Below are positions 1 to 5,950 of a stretch of 32,686 nt of DNA, in pieces. The DNA comes from JAQVOO01 sp964524755. Lineage in GTDB: Bacteria > Spirochaetota > Spirochaetia > Sphaerochaetales > Sphaerochaetaceae. The notes beneath the pieces are model-generated. The model was given only the letters and a program-made list of their open reading frames with translations, was not told the origin of the DNA and searched no databases. Where the stretch lies: the NCBI GenBank assembly GCA_964524755.1, contig CAZGDR010000020.1, positions 1-32,686 on the forward strand, given 5' to 3'. A program made the translations under genes and the position numbers. Every line of letters begins with the position of its first letter. Position 1 is the stretch's first letter.

Positions 1-29
1 TAGAAAATAAACCACCCTTTTTCAAGATA

Positions 30-58
30 TTGACAGAGTATAGGGCCCATGTTATGGT
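30..58 (+). promoter_or_regulatory. Promoter of the RRM protein gene
   Basis: A perfect -35 box TTGACA (30-35) is followed after exactly 17 bases by TATGGT (53-58). Transcription would start near base 65, leaving about 154 bases of untranslated leader before the ATG at 219. That is long for this window, where most leaders appear to be under 40 bases. Confidence 0.6.
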
Positions 59-191
59 TAACTTGCTTTCGTTTTTGAGTTGCAGCTGTTTCTTTTAATC
101 TAGTTTCCTTCGAGTCGTGATTATCGTATTCTTAAGACCGATTAAATTGACTCAAGCATGCCGCCAAATGAAGCAATTTTATGATAACAGG

Positions 192-209
192 CACAGGACC
201 TGTGGAGGA
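192..209 (+). promoter_or_regulatory. Palindrome touching the ribosome binding site of the RRM gene
   Basis: CACAGG-A-CCTGTG (192-204) is a perfect inverted repeat, and its last G is also the first base of the Shine-Dalgarno GGAGGA (204-209), which sits 9 bases before the ATG. As RNA it can fold as CACAG/CTGTG with a GAC loop, stacked against the ribosome binding site. A role in translational control or as a protein-binding site is inference. Confidence 0.45.
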
Positions 210-218
210 TGCTTTTTT

Positions 219-494
219 ATGGCAAAGAAAATCTATGTCGGCAACATGAGTTACGCCACTACCGAAGAAGAACTTCGGGAATTGTTCGCTCAGTACGGTA
301 CCGTTTTGAGCGCAAACATTATCATTGATCGAGAAACCCACCGCCCTAAAGGGTTCGGATTTGTTGAGATGGATGAAGATTCAGCTGCTGAAGCTGCAAT
401 TTCCCAGCTCGATGGCAAGGAGTTTGGCGGTCGCAACCTTCGTGTAAACGAAGCCATTGCAAAACCCCGTCCAACCCGAAACTATCGTGACTAA
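219..494 (+). CDS. Single-RRM RNA-binding protein (bacterial RRM/Rbp family)
   Basis: This 91-residue protein is one RNA recognition motif and little else. RNP2 (IYVGNM, residues 5-10) and RNP1 (KGFGFVEM, residues 44-51) are both intact, so the aromatic residues that stack on RNA bases are present. The short basic tail (about residues 80-91) is typical of the small bacterial and cyanobacterial RRM proteins, many of which are cold-induced. I chose the ATG at 219 because GGAGGA lies 9 bases upstream and the RRM fold starts right after it; an open frame reaches back to 117 but has no similarity to RRM proteins. The gene stands alone, with its own promoter at 30-58 and a strong terminator at 512-537. 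It probably binds mRNA or structured RNA in the cytoplasm; its targets cannot be read from the sequence. Confidence 0.93.
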   Translation: MAKKIYVGNMSYATTEEELRELFAQYGTVLSANIIIDRETHRPKGFGFVEMDEDSAAEAAISQLDGKEFGGRNLRVNEAIAKPRPTRNYRD

Positions 495-511
495 TTCACA
501 GTAGACTAATG

Positions 512-537
512 AAAGCCGCCCAGCAGGGCGGCTTTTT
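512..537 (+). terminator. Rho-independent terminator after the RRM gene
   Basis: A 10-bp perfect stem (AAAGCCGCCC at 512-521 with GGGCGGCTTT at 526-535) closes an AGCA loop and runs into a T tract (533-537). It lies between two convergent genes; on the other strand the tail is only three T, so it may terminate the leftward DUF2207 unit less efficiently. Confidence 0.92.
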
Positions 538-548
538 CATGCCTAGCG

Positions 549-2423
549 TCACCAGGCACCGCCACCGCCACCACCAAAACCTCCTCCAGAAAATCCACCA
601 CCACCAAATGACGACCCTCCGAAGCGCGAACCAGGGCTCGATTTTGGAGCAGTTGAAATAGCTGGAGCTAAGGTTGTGGTACATCGATTCAACATTGAGC
701 TGAGGACCATGACGTTCCACACGGTATATGTACTACCAATATACCATGTAGGAGGTTCTAGAGTTATGGAAGAGAATTTTTTAGCCCATTTCTTTTCTAA
801 TCCCAATACAATGGCAAAAGCGAGGATGTGGTAATAATATTCAGGATCTTGTTCTATCATTCTTTTCAATTGATCCATCTCAACAGTATTAATGAAATCA
901 CGAAAACCAAGCACTTCCTCTAATCGTCTTCGACCATATACACTGCGCTGTTTGGTAATGATGACAAAAAAAGCCAATATTGTATTGGTTGCTATAGCTG
1001 TGGTCGCTGCTAGCAGACTATCACGCACAGGAGCGTCAAGTACAAAAGCACCAATCAGTAATACTCCCCACTCCATAATAATTGCGGCAACACTTAAAGC
1101 TACCCATAAAAATTTTTTCACTGTCTTCCGGATATGCCAAATACGTAACATATGATGAAAGATAAATACCATCAAAATTGCGCTAAAAATTGAAATTACA
1201 GCTAATACCAAAGTTTCTGGCCCAGGATAATTACCAGTTAAAGAGAACGCATAACCAATCGCAGGTACCAACAACAAGAGCGCACTAAGTGTAGCGAAGT
1301 TACGTGATTTCCCATTGACCAGAGCACGTTCACCACTATAATGTTTTTTAACACTACCTTTCAATTTTACATAGGATTCAAAGAATTTACCCTCTAAATC
1401 TGAGGCCTTCACAACTCCATTTGAACCACTGGCAAAGAAAGCATTGAAAAGCTGTTGTTCGTGTTTAGAGGCATTTTTAGGATCGTGTCCCTTTATAAAA
1501 GAAAACTTCTTATCCTCTTCTACAATCGTTAAACATCCCTTATCTGCCCAATAGAAAATCATGGCCGTTACATCGTGGGGATCGAGTGATTCATCAATAA
1601 TATATCCGACATCGAGTGGACTCATCCCCTCAGGTGGACTAAACCGTGGGACTGTTATCAAATCTTTATCTCGACCATGAGCATGCCATATGTACCAAGC
1701 AAGGAATATCACGACAAGCGAAAAGAAGATATGTGCTAAAAGATACCAAGCTTGCCAGTTGGTCCTCTCCTTAAAATATCCCTCTGGCATTTCGACACGT
1801 ACTGTTATCGCTTCACCCGGTTCTAAACGAGTTGATTGGCCAGTCAGAGAAAGCCCATCTTTAGCTAATTGCCAATGTACACCTTCAGCCGTTGTAGTAC
1901 CCCATACTCCTCGCGACAATGAGATGGCGGAGGCAACAACGGGTTTAGGAAAATTAATCGTAAAGGAGAATTTCTCAATGGGAACCTCCCAATCTTCACC
2001 CACGATATTAAAGTAAAACTCATCATAATCAGGGTGCGGGTCAGCTCCAATATCATACCGGTATGAAATCGTATATTCCTGTGGCCCAGTCACGGTACGA
2101 TCAGCATGCCCGAGGCGAAGGGTTATATAAGAACCCTCCCGTATAGTTTTCAAGGTATCACTTGCCTTTATTTTAGAAACCCTCACACGAACATCTTCGC
2201 GTTCACCTTCCTGAAAAAGATATTCAACAGGCAGAACGCGATAGAAGCCGTGTAAGGGCTCCATAAAGTTCATGTTAATTTTCTCTTGGACCTCATACAC
2301 ACCTTCTGGAGTGATAGAAATTTCACTCTCCATAGCTGTAATGGAATATCCAGAAGCCGCAAATAACAGAAAGTTACTCACCACGAAGAGTATAGAAATT
2401 ATGATGCTACGATATGTTTTCAT
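549..2423 (-). CDS. DUF2207 membrane protein (YciQ-like)
   Basis: A 624-residue membrane protein. Residues about 7-24 form a signal peptide or first membrane segment. They are followed by an extracytoplasmic beta-rich domain (about 30-215) with the DUF2207 pattern of alternating SITPEG, YTISYRYD and FTINFP strands, and then several hydrophobic segments (about 231-250 and two or three between 385 and 495). The C-terminus is a glycine-serine tail ending in a run of glycines and AW, a common end for this family, whose function is not known. The start at 2423 has AGGAG a few bases upstream. lemA ends 7 bases before this start, so the two are co-transcribed, a pairing frequent in bacteria that suggests a shared envelope role. 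The family call is firm; no biochemical function can be given. Confidence 0.9.
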   Translation of the reverse strand: MKTYRSIIISILFVVSNFLLFAASGYSITAMESEISITPEGVYEVQEKINMNFMEPLHGFYRVLPVEYLFQEGEREDVRVRVSKIKASDTLKTIREGSYITLRLGHADRTVTGPQEYTISYRYDIGADPHPDYDEFYFNIVGEDWEVPIEKFSFTINFPKPVVASAISLSRGVWGTTTAEGVHWQLAKDGLSLTGQSTRLEPGEAITVRVEMPEGYFKERTNWQAWYLLAHIFFSLVVIFLAWYIWHAHGRDKDLITVPRFSPPEGMSPLDVGYIIDESLDPHDVTAMIFYWADKGCLTIVEEDKKFSFIKGHDPKNASKHEQQLFNAFFASGSNGVVKASDLEGKFFESYVKLKGSVKKHYSGERALVNGKSRNFATLSALLLLVPAIGYAFSLTGNYPGPETLVLAVISIFSAILMVFIFHHMLRIWHIRKTVKKFLWVALSVAAIIMEWGVLLIGAFVLDAPVRDSLLAATTAIATNTILAFFVIITKQRSVYGRRRLEEVLGFRDFINTVEMDQLKRMIEQDPEYYYHILAFAIVLGLEKKWAKKFSSITLEPPTWYIGSTYTVWNVMVLSSMLNRCTTTLAPAISTAPKSSPGSRFGGSSFGGGGFSGGGFGGGGGGAW

Positions 2424-2430
2424 GCTTCTC

Positions 2431-2979
2431 CTAAAATTTTACGTTAACTTGCTCACGCGCCTCTTCCTCTATAGCCAAATAAGGCAATTTTTTAAAATGG
2501 GCAATGCTAGCTACTAATGAACTAGGAATAGTTTGAACCATCGTATTGATGTCGTTTATCACCGCGTTATAATACTTACGCACATGGAGTAACTCTTCTT
2601 CAATCTTTTGCAACTGACTTTGCAAGTTGAGAAATCCTTGATTCGCCTTCAAATCAGGATAACTTTCACTAAGTGCAAATAAACTCTTGAGTGTAGCAGA
2701 AAAAGCATTCGAAGCTTCATTCTTCTCGGTAAGAGTTGTAGCCCCCATCGCTTTATTACGAGCTTCGATAACCGCTGTGAGTGTTTGACTTTCATGTTTA
2801 GCGTAGCCTTTCACTGTCTCAACGAGATTGGGAACCAAGTCGTACCGTTTCTTAAGGTGCGCATCGATCGCAGCTTCCGACTCTTCACTTTGATTTCGTA
2901 ATCGAACGAGTTTGTTATAGGTCGCAACCCCATATAGTAAAATTAATACAACGACAACACCTATTATAATTCCAACCAT
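2431..2979 (-). CDS. lemA: LemA family protein
   Basis: This 182-residue protein has one N-terminal membrane segment (about residues 2-18) and a helical body with the LemA signature: YNKLVRLRNQ, then AHLKKRYDLVPNLVETVKGY, then an EARNKA stretch and a second conserved block around LKANQGFLNLQSQL. The mature domain is a helical bundle placed outside or at the membrane depending on the species; its role is unknown. GGGAGG lies 7 bases before the ATG at 2979. It is the first gene of the leftward lemA-DUF2207 unit, and its promoter (3016-3044) is back to back with that of argR. Length is normal for the family. Confidence 0.95.
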   Translation of the reverse strand: MVGIIIGVVVVLILLYGVATYNKLVRLRNQSEESEAAIDAHLKKRYDLVPNLVETVKGYAKHESQTLTAVIEARNKAMGATTLTEKNEASNAFSATLKSLFALSESYPDLKANQGFLNLQSQLQKIEEELLHVRKYYNAVINDINTMVQTIPSSLVASIAHFKKLPYLAIEEEAREQVNVKF

Positions 2980-3015
2980 CTAAAAACCTCCCTCAGACAT
3001 AGTAACTACAAAGCA

Positions 3016-3044
3016 ATAGTAGCGCTTCAAATTCGGTTCGTCCA
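3016..3044 (-). promoter_or_regulatory. Candidate promoter of lemA-DUF2207
   Basis: On the minus strand TGGACG (3044-3039) is followed after 17 bases by TACTAT (3021-3016). The start would fall near 3009, about 30 bases before the lemA ATG. Confidence 0.4.
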
Positions 3045-3054
3045 GTAATTCTTC

Positions 3055-3083
3055 TTGTATTATCCTCTATTATAATGTATATT
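3055..3083 (+). promoter_or_regulatory. Candidate promoter of argR
   Basis: TTGTAT (3055-3060) and TATATT (3078-3083) are 17 bases apart. A perfect TATAAT also lies at 3071-3076 but has no good -35 partner. Either would start transcription 25-45 bases before the argR ATG. Confidence 0.45.
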
Positions 3084-3113
3084 CATACAGGCAATTAAGA
3101 ATAAATATACCAA
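3070..3113 (+). promoter_or_regulatory. Possible pair of ARG boxes at the argR promoter
   Basis: Two AT-rich stretches, 3070-3087 (with ATTCA at 3081-3085) and 3096-3113 (with GAAT at 3099-3102), each match about 11 of the 14 informative positions of the ARG-box palindrome. They overlap the -10 region of argR, where self-repression would act. Their centres are 26 bp apart rather than the classical 21, which weakens the case. Confidence 0.3.
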
Positions 3114-3125
3114 CTGGAGATATCG

Positions 3126-3596
3126 ATGAAGCAACGACATACGCGGCTTTCTGTGGTTAAAGAACTCATTAAAGCCAACAGAATTGACAATCAGGATACT
3201 TTGCTTGAATTGCTAGCAAAAGAAGGATTTTCTGTAACTCAAGCAACCCTCTCAAGAGATTTGAAAATGCTCAAAGTAGGCAAGATTTCTGATGGCTGGT
3301 CTGGCTATTATTATGCTCTTCCCGAGAACGATCTTATTTCAGAATCGGAAAAAAGTTATATTCAGGACGTGCGTCGTGGAGTGCTCTCGATTGAATTTAG
3401 TCAAAACTTTGGAGTTATTAAAACACGGAGTGGGCATGCCAACAGTGTTGCTCTTGCCTTAGATGTCCTTGCGCTCCCAGAAATCCTCGGCACATTAGCC
3501 GGTGATGACACTATTTTTGTAATTCTGCGCGAAGGAATATCAAAAGAGGATCTTCTGGAAAGTTTCAAATCAAGAATCCCTGAAATTGAAACCTAA
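3126..3596 (+). CDS. argR: Arginine repressor ArgR/AhrC
   Basis: A full-length (156-residue) hexameric arginine-responsive regulator. The N-terminal winged helix-turn-helix contains the recognition element VTQATLSRDL (residues 37-46), close to the family consensus. The C-terminal oligomerisation and arginine-binding domain ends with GTLAGDDT (122-129), whose paired aspartates (D127, D128) are the arginine ligands in characterised ArgR proteins. It should repress arginine biosynthesis and/or activate catabolism when arginine is plentiful; no arginine gene lies in the window. GGAGA lies 5 bases before the ATG at 3126. The promoter is divergent from lemA and has ARG-box-like sequence over it, so autoregulation is likely. 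Confidence 0.95.
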   Translation: MKQRHTRLSVVKELIKANRIDNQDTLLELLAKEGFSVTQATLSRDLKMLKVGKISDGWSGYYYALPENDLISESEKSYIQDVRRGVLSIEFSQNFGVIKTRSGHANSVALALDVLALPEILGTLAGDDTIFVILREGISKEDLLESFKSRIPEIET

Positions 3597-3602
3597 TCTT
3601 TC

Positions 3603-3631
3603 TTGCCAGATCCCAACTCCTCCTATACATT
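3603..3631 (+). promoter_or_regulatory. Candidate promoter of pgi
   Basis: TTGCCA (3603-3608, five of six consensus bases) and TACATT (3626-3631) have a 17-base spacer. This gives pgi its own start near 3638, about 27 bases before the ATG, although read-through from argR is also possible because I see no terminator between them. Confidence 0.4.
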
Positions 3632-3664
3632 AAAAAGACCCGTTAACAGGGCAAGGAGTAAACT

Positions 3665-5242
3665 ATGCAATTTTCAAATATTACTACATTAGATCCCTAT
3701 GCGCAGCTGCAGAAGCTAAAGCCTGCAGATTTGCATACCACGCTCACCGCTTCGCGAATAGCTCAGGCCTCAGTTCCGTGTGGAGGAGGACTTACCTACA
3801 ACTGGGCTTCTATGCCAATTGATGCAACACATCTTACTGTGTTACAAGATTTAGCCAATGCACAAGGTCTTGTAGAAAAATACCAAGCTCTATTAACCGG
3901 TGAAATTATGAACACGAGCGAACAGCGATTAGTATTGCACCATTTGACCCGTGGACGAGTCTTAGGTGAAGACACCTCAATCTTTATAGACGGAGAAGAA
4001 AAAGGGGCTTTTTATAAAGAGCAGTTGGATAGGATCTCCCATTTTTCAAGTGAGGTACGTAACGGAAATATTGTATCCTCAACTGGCAAACGCTTTACAA
4101 CTGTCGTACAAATCGGAATTGGGGGCAGTGACTTAGGGCCAAGGGCAATGTATCTCGCCTTAAAAGGAGCTGTTGAAGTAGAAGATCGCCTTGAGGCACA
4201 TTTTATCTCTAACGTCGATCCAGATGACGGTGAAGATATCTTTGAACAAATAGATTTTGAAACTACCCTCTTTATCTTGGTTACAAAAAGCGGAACCACA
4301 CAAGAGACCCTCACTAATGCTGAGATGGTAAAGAAAGCCATGACTAAGGCTCGAATTAAAGGCCTTAATCCTGCTAAACATATGGTCGTAGTTACTAGCA
4401 AAAGTAGCCCATTGGCTACCTCAAAAGAATTTCTGGATGCATTTTTCATTGATGATTACATTGGAGGTCGTTACTCTTCTACTAGTGCTGTCGGTGCTGT
4501 TGTGTTATCAATTTCGTTTGGCAGTGAAATTTTCCAGCGTTTTCTACAAGGTGCCCATAGTGCAGATGTTGCAGCATTAGAACCTGAAATAACACATAAT
4601 GCTGCTATGTTGGATGCCTTAATTGGCGTCTACCTCCGCAATGTATTAAACCTGCCAAGCACCGCAGTTCTTCCGTATGCCCAAGCTCTCTCACGCTTTC
4701 CGGCCCACTTACAGCAACTCGATATGGAGAGTAATGGAAAGCAAGTAAACCGGGATGGAGAACCCATTGATTATGAAACTGGTCCTATTATCTTTGGAGA
4801 ACCTGGCACTAACGGACAACACTCCTTTTATCAACTACTTCACCAAGGAACAAGTATAGTACCACTGCAATTCATTGGATTCAAACAATCTCAGCGAGGC
4901 AAAGATATAGAGATTGATGGTTCGACGAGTCAAACAAAATTAGTAGCTAATCTGGTTGCGCAAATTGTAGCCTTTGCACGCGGCAAAGAAGATTCCAATG
5001 CTAATAAACGTTTCCTTGGCAACCGTTACTCTTCAGTAATCATCGGCGATAAGGTAACCCCCGAGGCTTTAGGAGCATTACTGGCCCACTACGAAAATAA
5101 AATTATGTTTCAAGGATTTCTCTGGAATATCAACTCTTTTGATCAAGAAGGTGTACAGCTAGGGAAAGTGCTTGCTACAAAAGTTCTCTCTGGTGCTTCA
5201 GAAGATGAAATCCTCCAAGCCTATATGAACTTACTATTTTAA
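3665..5242 (+). CDS. pgi: Glucose-6-phosphate isomerase
   Basis: The cytoplasmic enzyme interconverts glucose-6-phosphate and fructose-6-phosphate. Both SIS halves are present in 525 residues. GIGGSDLG (151-158) and TKSGTT (207-212) form the phosphate site, GGRYSSTSAVGA (267-278) is the first family signature, and E355 (in MESNGK), H386 (in GTNGQHSF) and K501 match the catalytic Glu, His and Lys. The second signature reads FDQEGVQLGK, with Q498 where most enzymes have Glu; this is a mild substitution next to the catalytic lysine. AGGAG precedes the ATG at 3665. It follows argR by 68 bases in the same direction but probably has its own promoter. With the phosphofructokinase at 5951-7321 it supplies the upper part of glycolysis. 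Confidence 0.97.
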   Translation: MQFSNITTLDPYAQLQKLKPADLHTTLTASRIAQASVPCGGGLTYNWASMPIDATHLTVLQDLANAQGLVEKYQALLTGEIMNTSEQRLVLHHLTRGRVLGEDTSIFIDGEEKGAFYKEQLDRISHFSSEVRNGNIVSSTGKRFTTVVQIGIGGSDLGPRAMYLALKGAVEVEDRLEAHFISNVDPDDGEDIFEQIDFETTLFILVTKSGTTQETLTNAEMVKKAMTKARIKGLNPAKHMVVVTSKSSPLATSKEFLDAFFIDDYIGGRYSSTSAVGAVVLSISFGSEIFQRFLQGAHSADVAALEPEITHNAAMLDALIGVYLRNVLNLPSTAVLPYAQALSRFPAHLQQLDMESNGKQVNRDGEPIDYETGPIIFGEPGTNGQHSFYQLLHQGTSIVPLQFIGFKQSQRGKDIEIDGSTSQTKLVANLVAQIVAFARGKEDSNANKRFLGNRYSSVIIGDKVTPEALGALLAHYENKIMFQGFLWNINSFDQEGVQLGKVLATKVLSGASEDEILQAYMNLLF

Positions 5243-5309
5243 AAGTTATACATTAGGGGGGGGAAAAGCATGAAAATATGTAGAACATCCTTCCCACAGA
5301 GCCAGCTAT

Positions 5310-5338
5310 TTTACGCATAAGGGTTTATCTACTATAAT
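5310..5338 (+). promoter_or_regulatory. Possible rightward promoter downstream of pgi
   Basis: TTTACG (5310-5315) and a perfect TATAAT (5333-5338) are separated by 17 bases. There is no protein gene downstream on this strand, so any transcript would be non-coding or antisense to the small RNA at 5661-5775. Confidence 0.35.
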
Positions 5339-5490
5339 CTCACCAAATGCTTTAGCGTTTGTATGTTGGATCTTTTGCAACGCATGAGGTCATCATAGCA
5401 GGTATTCTTCAGTCTTGTACGACCGTAGCGTACCGCTATCACTTATTTTTAGTCTTTGTTACTGAATTTGTGGTAAATGCAGAAAAGTAT

Positions 5491-5499
5491 TGCTATACT
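5491..5499 (+). promoter_or_regulatory. Possible extended -10 promoter
   Basis: TGCTATACT is an extended -10 element (TGn plus TATACT). The predicted start, near 5506, coincides with the first base of the inverted repeat 5507-5567, so the RNA would begin with that hairpin. There is no convincing -35. Confidence 0.3.
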
Positions 5500-5506
5500 G
5501 ATTCAT

Positions 5507-5567
5507 GGGCACCCTTCTTATGCGTTAGTTTTTGTTTTGCAACTTAATACTAACAGAAGGTATGCCC
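5507..5567 (+). repeat. Large imperfect inverted repeat
   Basis: Three paired blocks nest in order: GGGCA (5507-5511) with TGCCC (5563-5567), CCTTCT (5513-5518) with AGAAGG (5555-5560), and GTTAGT (5524-5529) with ACTAAC (5549-5554). They enclose a 19-base loop and a 5-base bulge on the left arm. No T tract follows on either strand, so it is not a simple terminator. Confidence 0.5.
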
Positions 5568-5660
5568 ACTTTCCATTTTTAATGTCTTCTATGATTTAGG
5601 AAGAATTCACATTCCCACAGATATTTCCCATGAACCAACCATCTCACCCTCATTTGCATA

Positions 5661-5699
5661 AAAAAACCCCCTGGGGAAAAGGAGGTTAAACCCAGGGGG
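5661..5699 (-). terminator. Rho-independent terminator of the small RNA
   Basis: On the minus strand CCCCCTGGG (5699-5691) pairs perfectly with CCCAGGGGG (5675-5667), or read on plus CCCCCTGGG (5667-5675) with CCCAGGGGG (5691-5699). A 15-base loop carries one anti-Shine-Dalgarno motif, and seven T follow directly in the minus direction (to about 5660). On the plus strand no T tract follows, which fixes the direction. Confidence 0.85.
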
Positions 5700-5715
5700 A
5701 ACAAAAAGGAGGTTA
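5677..5715 (-). repeat. Twin 12-base repeat, TAACCTCCTTTT
   Basis: Two identical 12-base copies read leftward at 5715-5704 and 5688-5677. Read rightward they are AAAAGGAGGTTA, a near-ideal Shine-Dalgarno, but the plus strand has only a 12-codon frame behind the second copy with too short a spacing. Confidence 0.85.
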
Positions 5716-5781
5716 TGAAAGGTTGCAAATGGAATCTATGTTACCGGAAGTAATTATCCACTCGCTTTTCCTTTCGAAGGA

Positions 5782-5810
5782 AACATACCGATAAATAGAA
5801 AAACAATCAA
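5782..5810 (-). promoter_or_regulatory. Promoter of the small RNA
   Basis: TTGATT (5810-5805) and TATGTT (5787-5782) are exactly 17 bases apart on the minus strand. The start would be near 5775, inside a 7-bp inverted repeat (5767-5783) with a 3-base loop. Confidence 0.55.
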
Positions 5811-5888
5811 GCGTTTTTTTTATTTTTTTATAAATTTATCAAATCAGGCCTTAATTCATTAAATATATTCAAAAAAGATGGGTTAAAG

Positions 5889-5926
5889 AACCGATTTAAT
5901 ATAATTAAAATTGCATTAAATCGGTT
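5889..5926 (-). terminator. AT-rich inverted repeat behind phosphofructokinase
   Basis: A perfect 12-bp repeat, AACCGATTTAAT (5889-5900) and ATTAAATCGGTT (5915-5926), encloses 14 bases. On the minus strand it lies 24 bases after the stop codon of the phosphofructokinase gene and is followed by CTTT only, so it would be a weak terminator or an RNA-stabilising 3' structure. Confidence 0.45.
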
Positions 5927-5950
5927 TACCTTTCACATATAATCCTATTT

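Larger units (their letters stand above)
5661..5775 (-). ncRNA. Candidate small RNA with two anti-Shine-Dalgarno motifs
   Basis: A well-formed promoter (5782-5810) and a strong terminator (5661-5699) bound a leftward transcript of about 115 bases with no meaningful open frame. It contains TAACCTCCTTTT twice, 27 bases apart (5715-5704 and 5688-5677); the second copy is the loop of the terminator hairpin and the first lies in a region with little visible pairing. The motif shares ACCUCCUUU with the 3' end of bacterial 16S rRNA, the segment that reads Shine-Dalgarno sites. The sequence shows the promoter, the terminator and the repeated motif; a role in pairing with mRNA ribosome binding sites is inference, by analogy with C-rich-loop small RNAs such as RsaE/RoxS of Firmicutes. 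It lies downstream of, and on the same strand as, the phosphofructokinase gene, so a processed 3' UTR origin is an alternative. Confidence 0.6.
5243..5950. other. 708-base stretch without a protein gene, with RNA signals
   Basis: The stretch lies between the convergent pgi and phosphofructokinase genes. I see no credible protein gene in it: the longest open frame (TTG at 5359 to 5547) has no ribosome binding site and no recognisable family. It does hold a run of eight G (5256-5263), two rightward promoter-like sites (5310-5338, 5491-5499), a large imperfect hairpin (5507-5567), a complete leftward small-RNA unit (promoter 5782-5810, terminator 5661-5699) and an AT-rich inverted repeat (5889-5926). 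5568-5660 shows nothing I can name. Confidence 0.7.

Noticed and set aside
117..218. N-terminal extension of the RRM protein
   Set aside because: It has no similarity to RRM proteins, and a strong Shine-Dalgarno serves the ATG at 219.
3639..3654. Short near-palindrome CCCGTTAACAGGG before pgi
   Set aside because: The arms are only three bases beyond GTTAAC and there is no matching copy elsewhere in the window that I noticed.
5270..5320. 16-residue frame behind the run of eight G
   Set aside because: There is only a poor ribosome site, no hydrophobic or other recognisable character, and a length that occurs by chance.
5359..5547. 62-codon frame from TTG between pgi and phosphofructokinase
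   Set aside because: It has no ribosome binding site, starts with TTG, and its composition matches no family I recognise; the interval is better explained by RNA signals.
5715..5753. 12-codon frame on the plus strand directly after AAAAAGGAGGTT
   Set aside because: The gap between GGAGG and ATG is only 2 bases, and the opposite strand has a complete promoter and terminator, so the sequence is better read as the small RNA.
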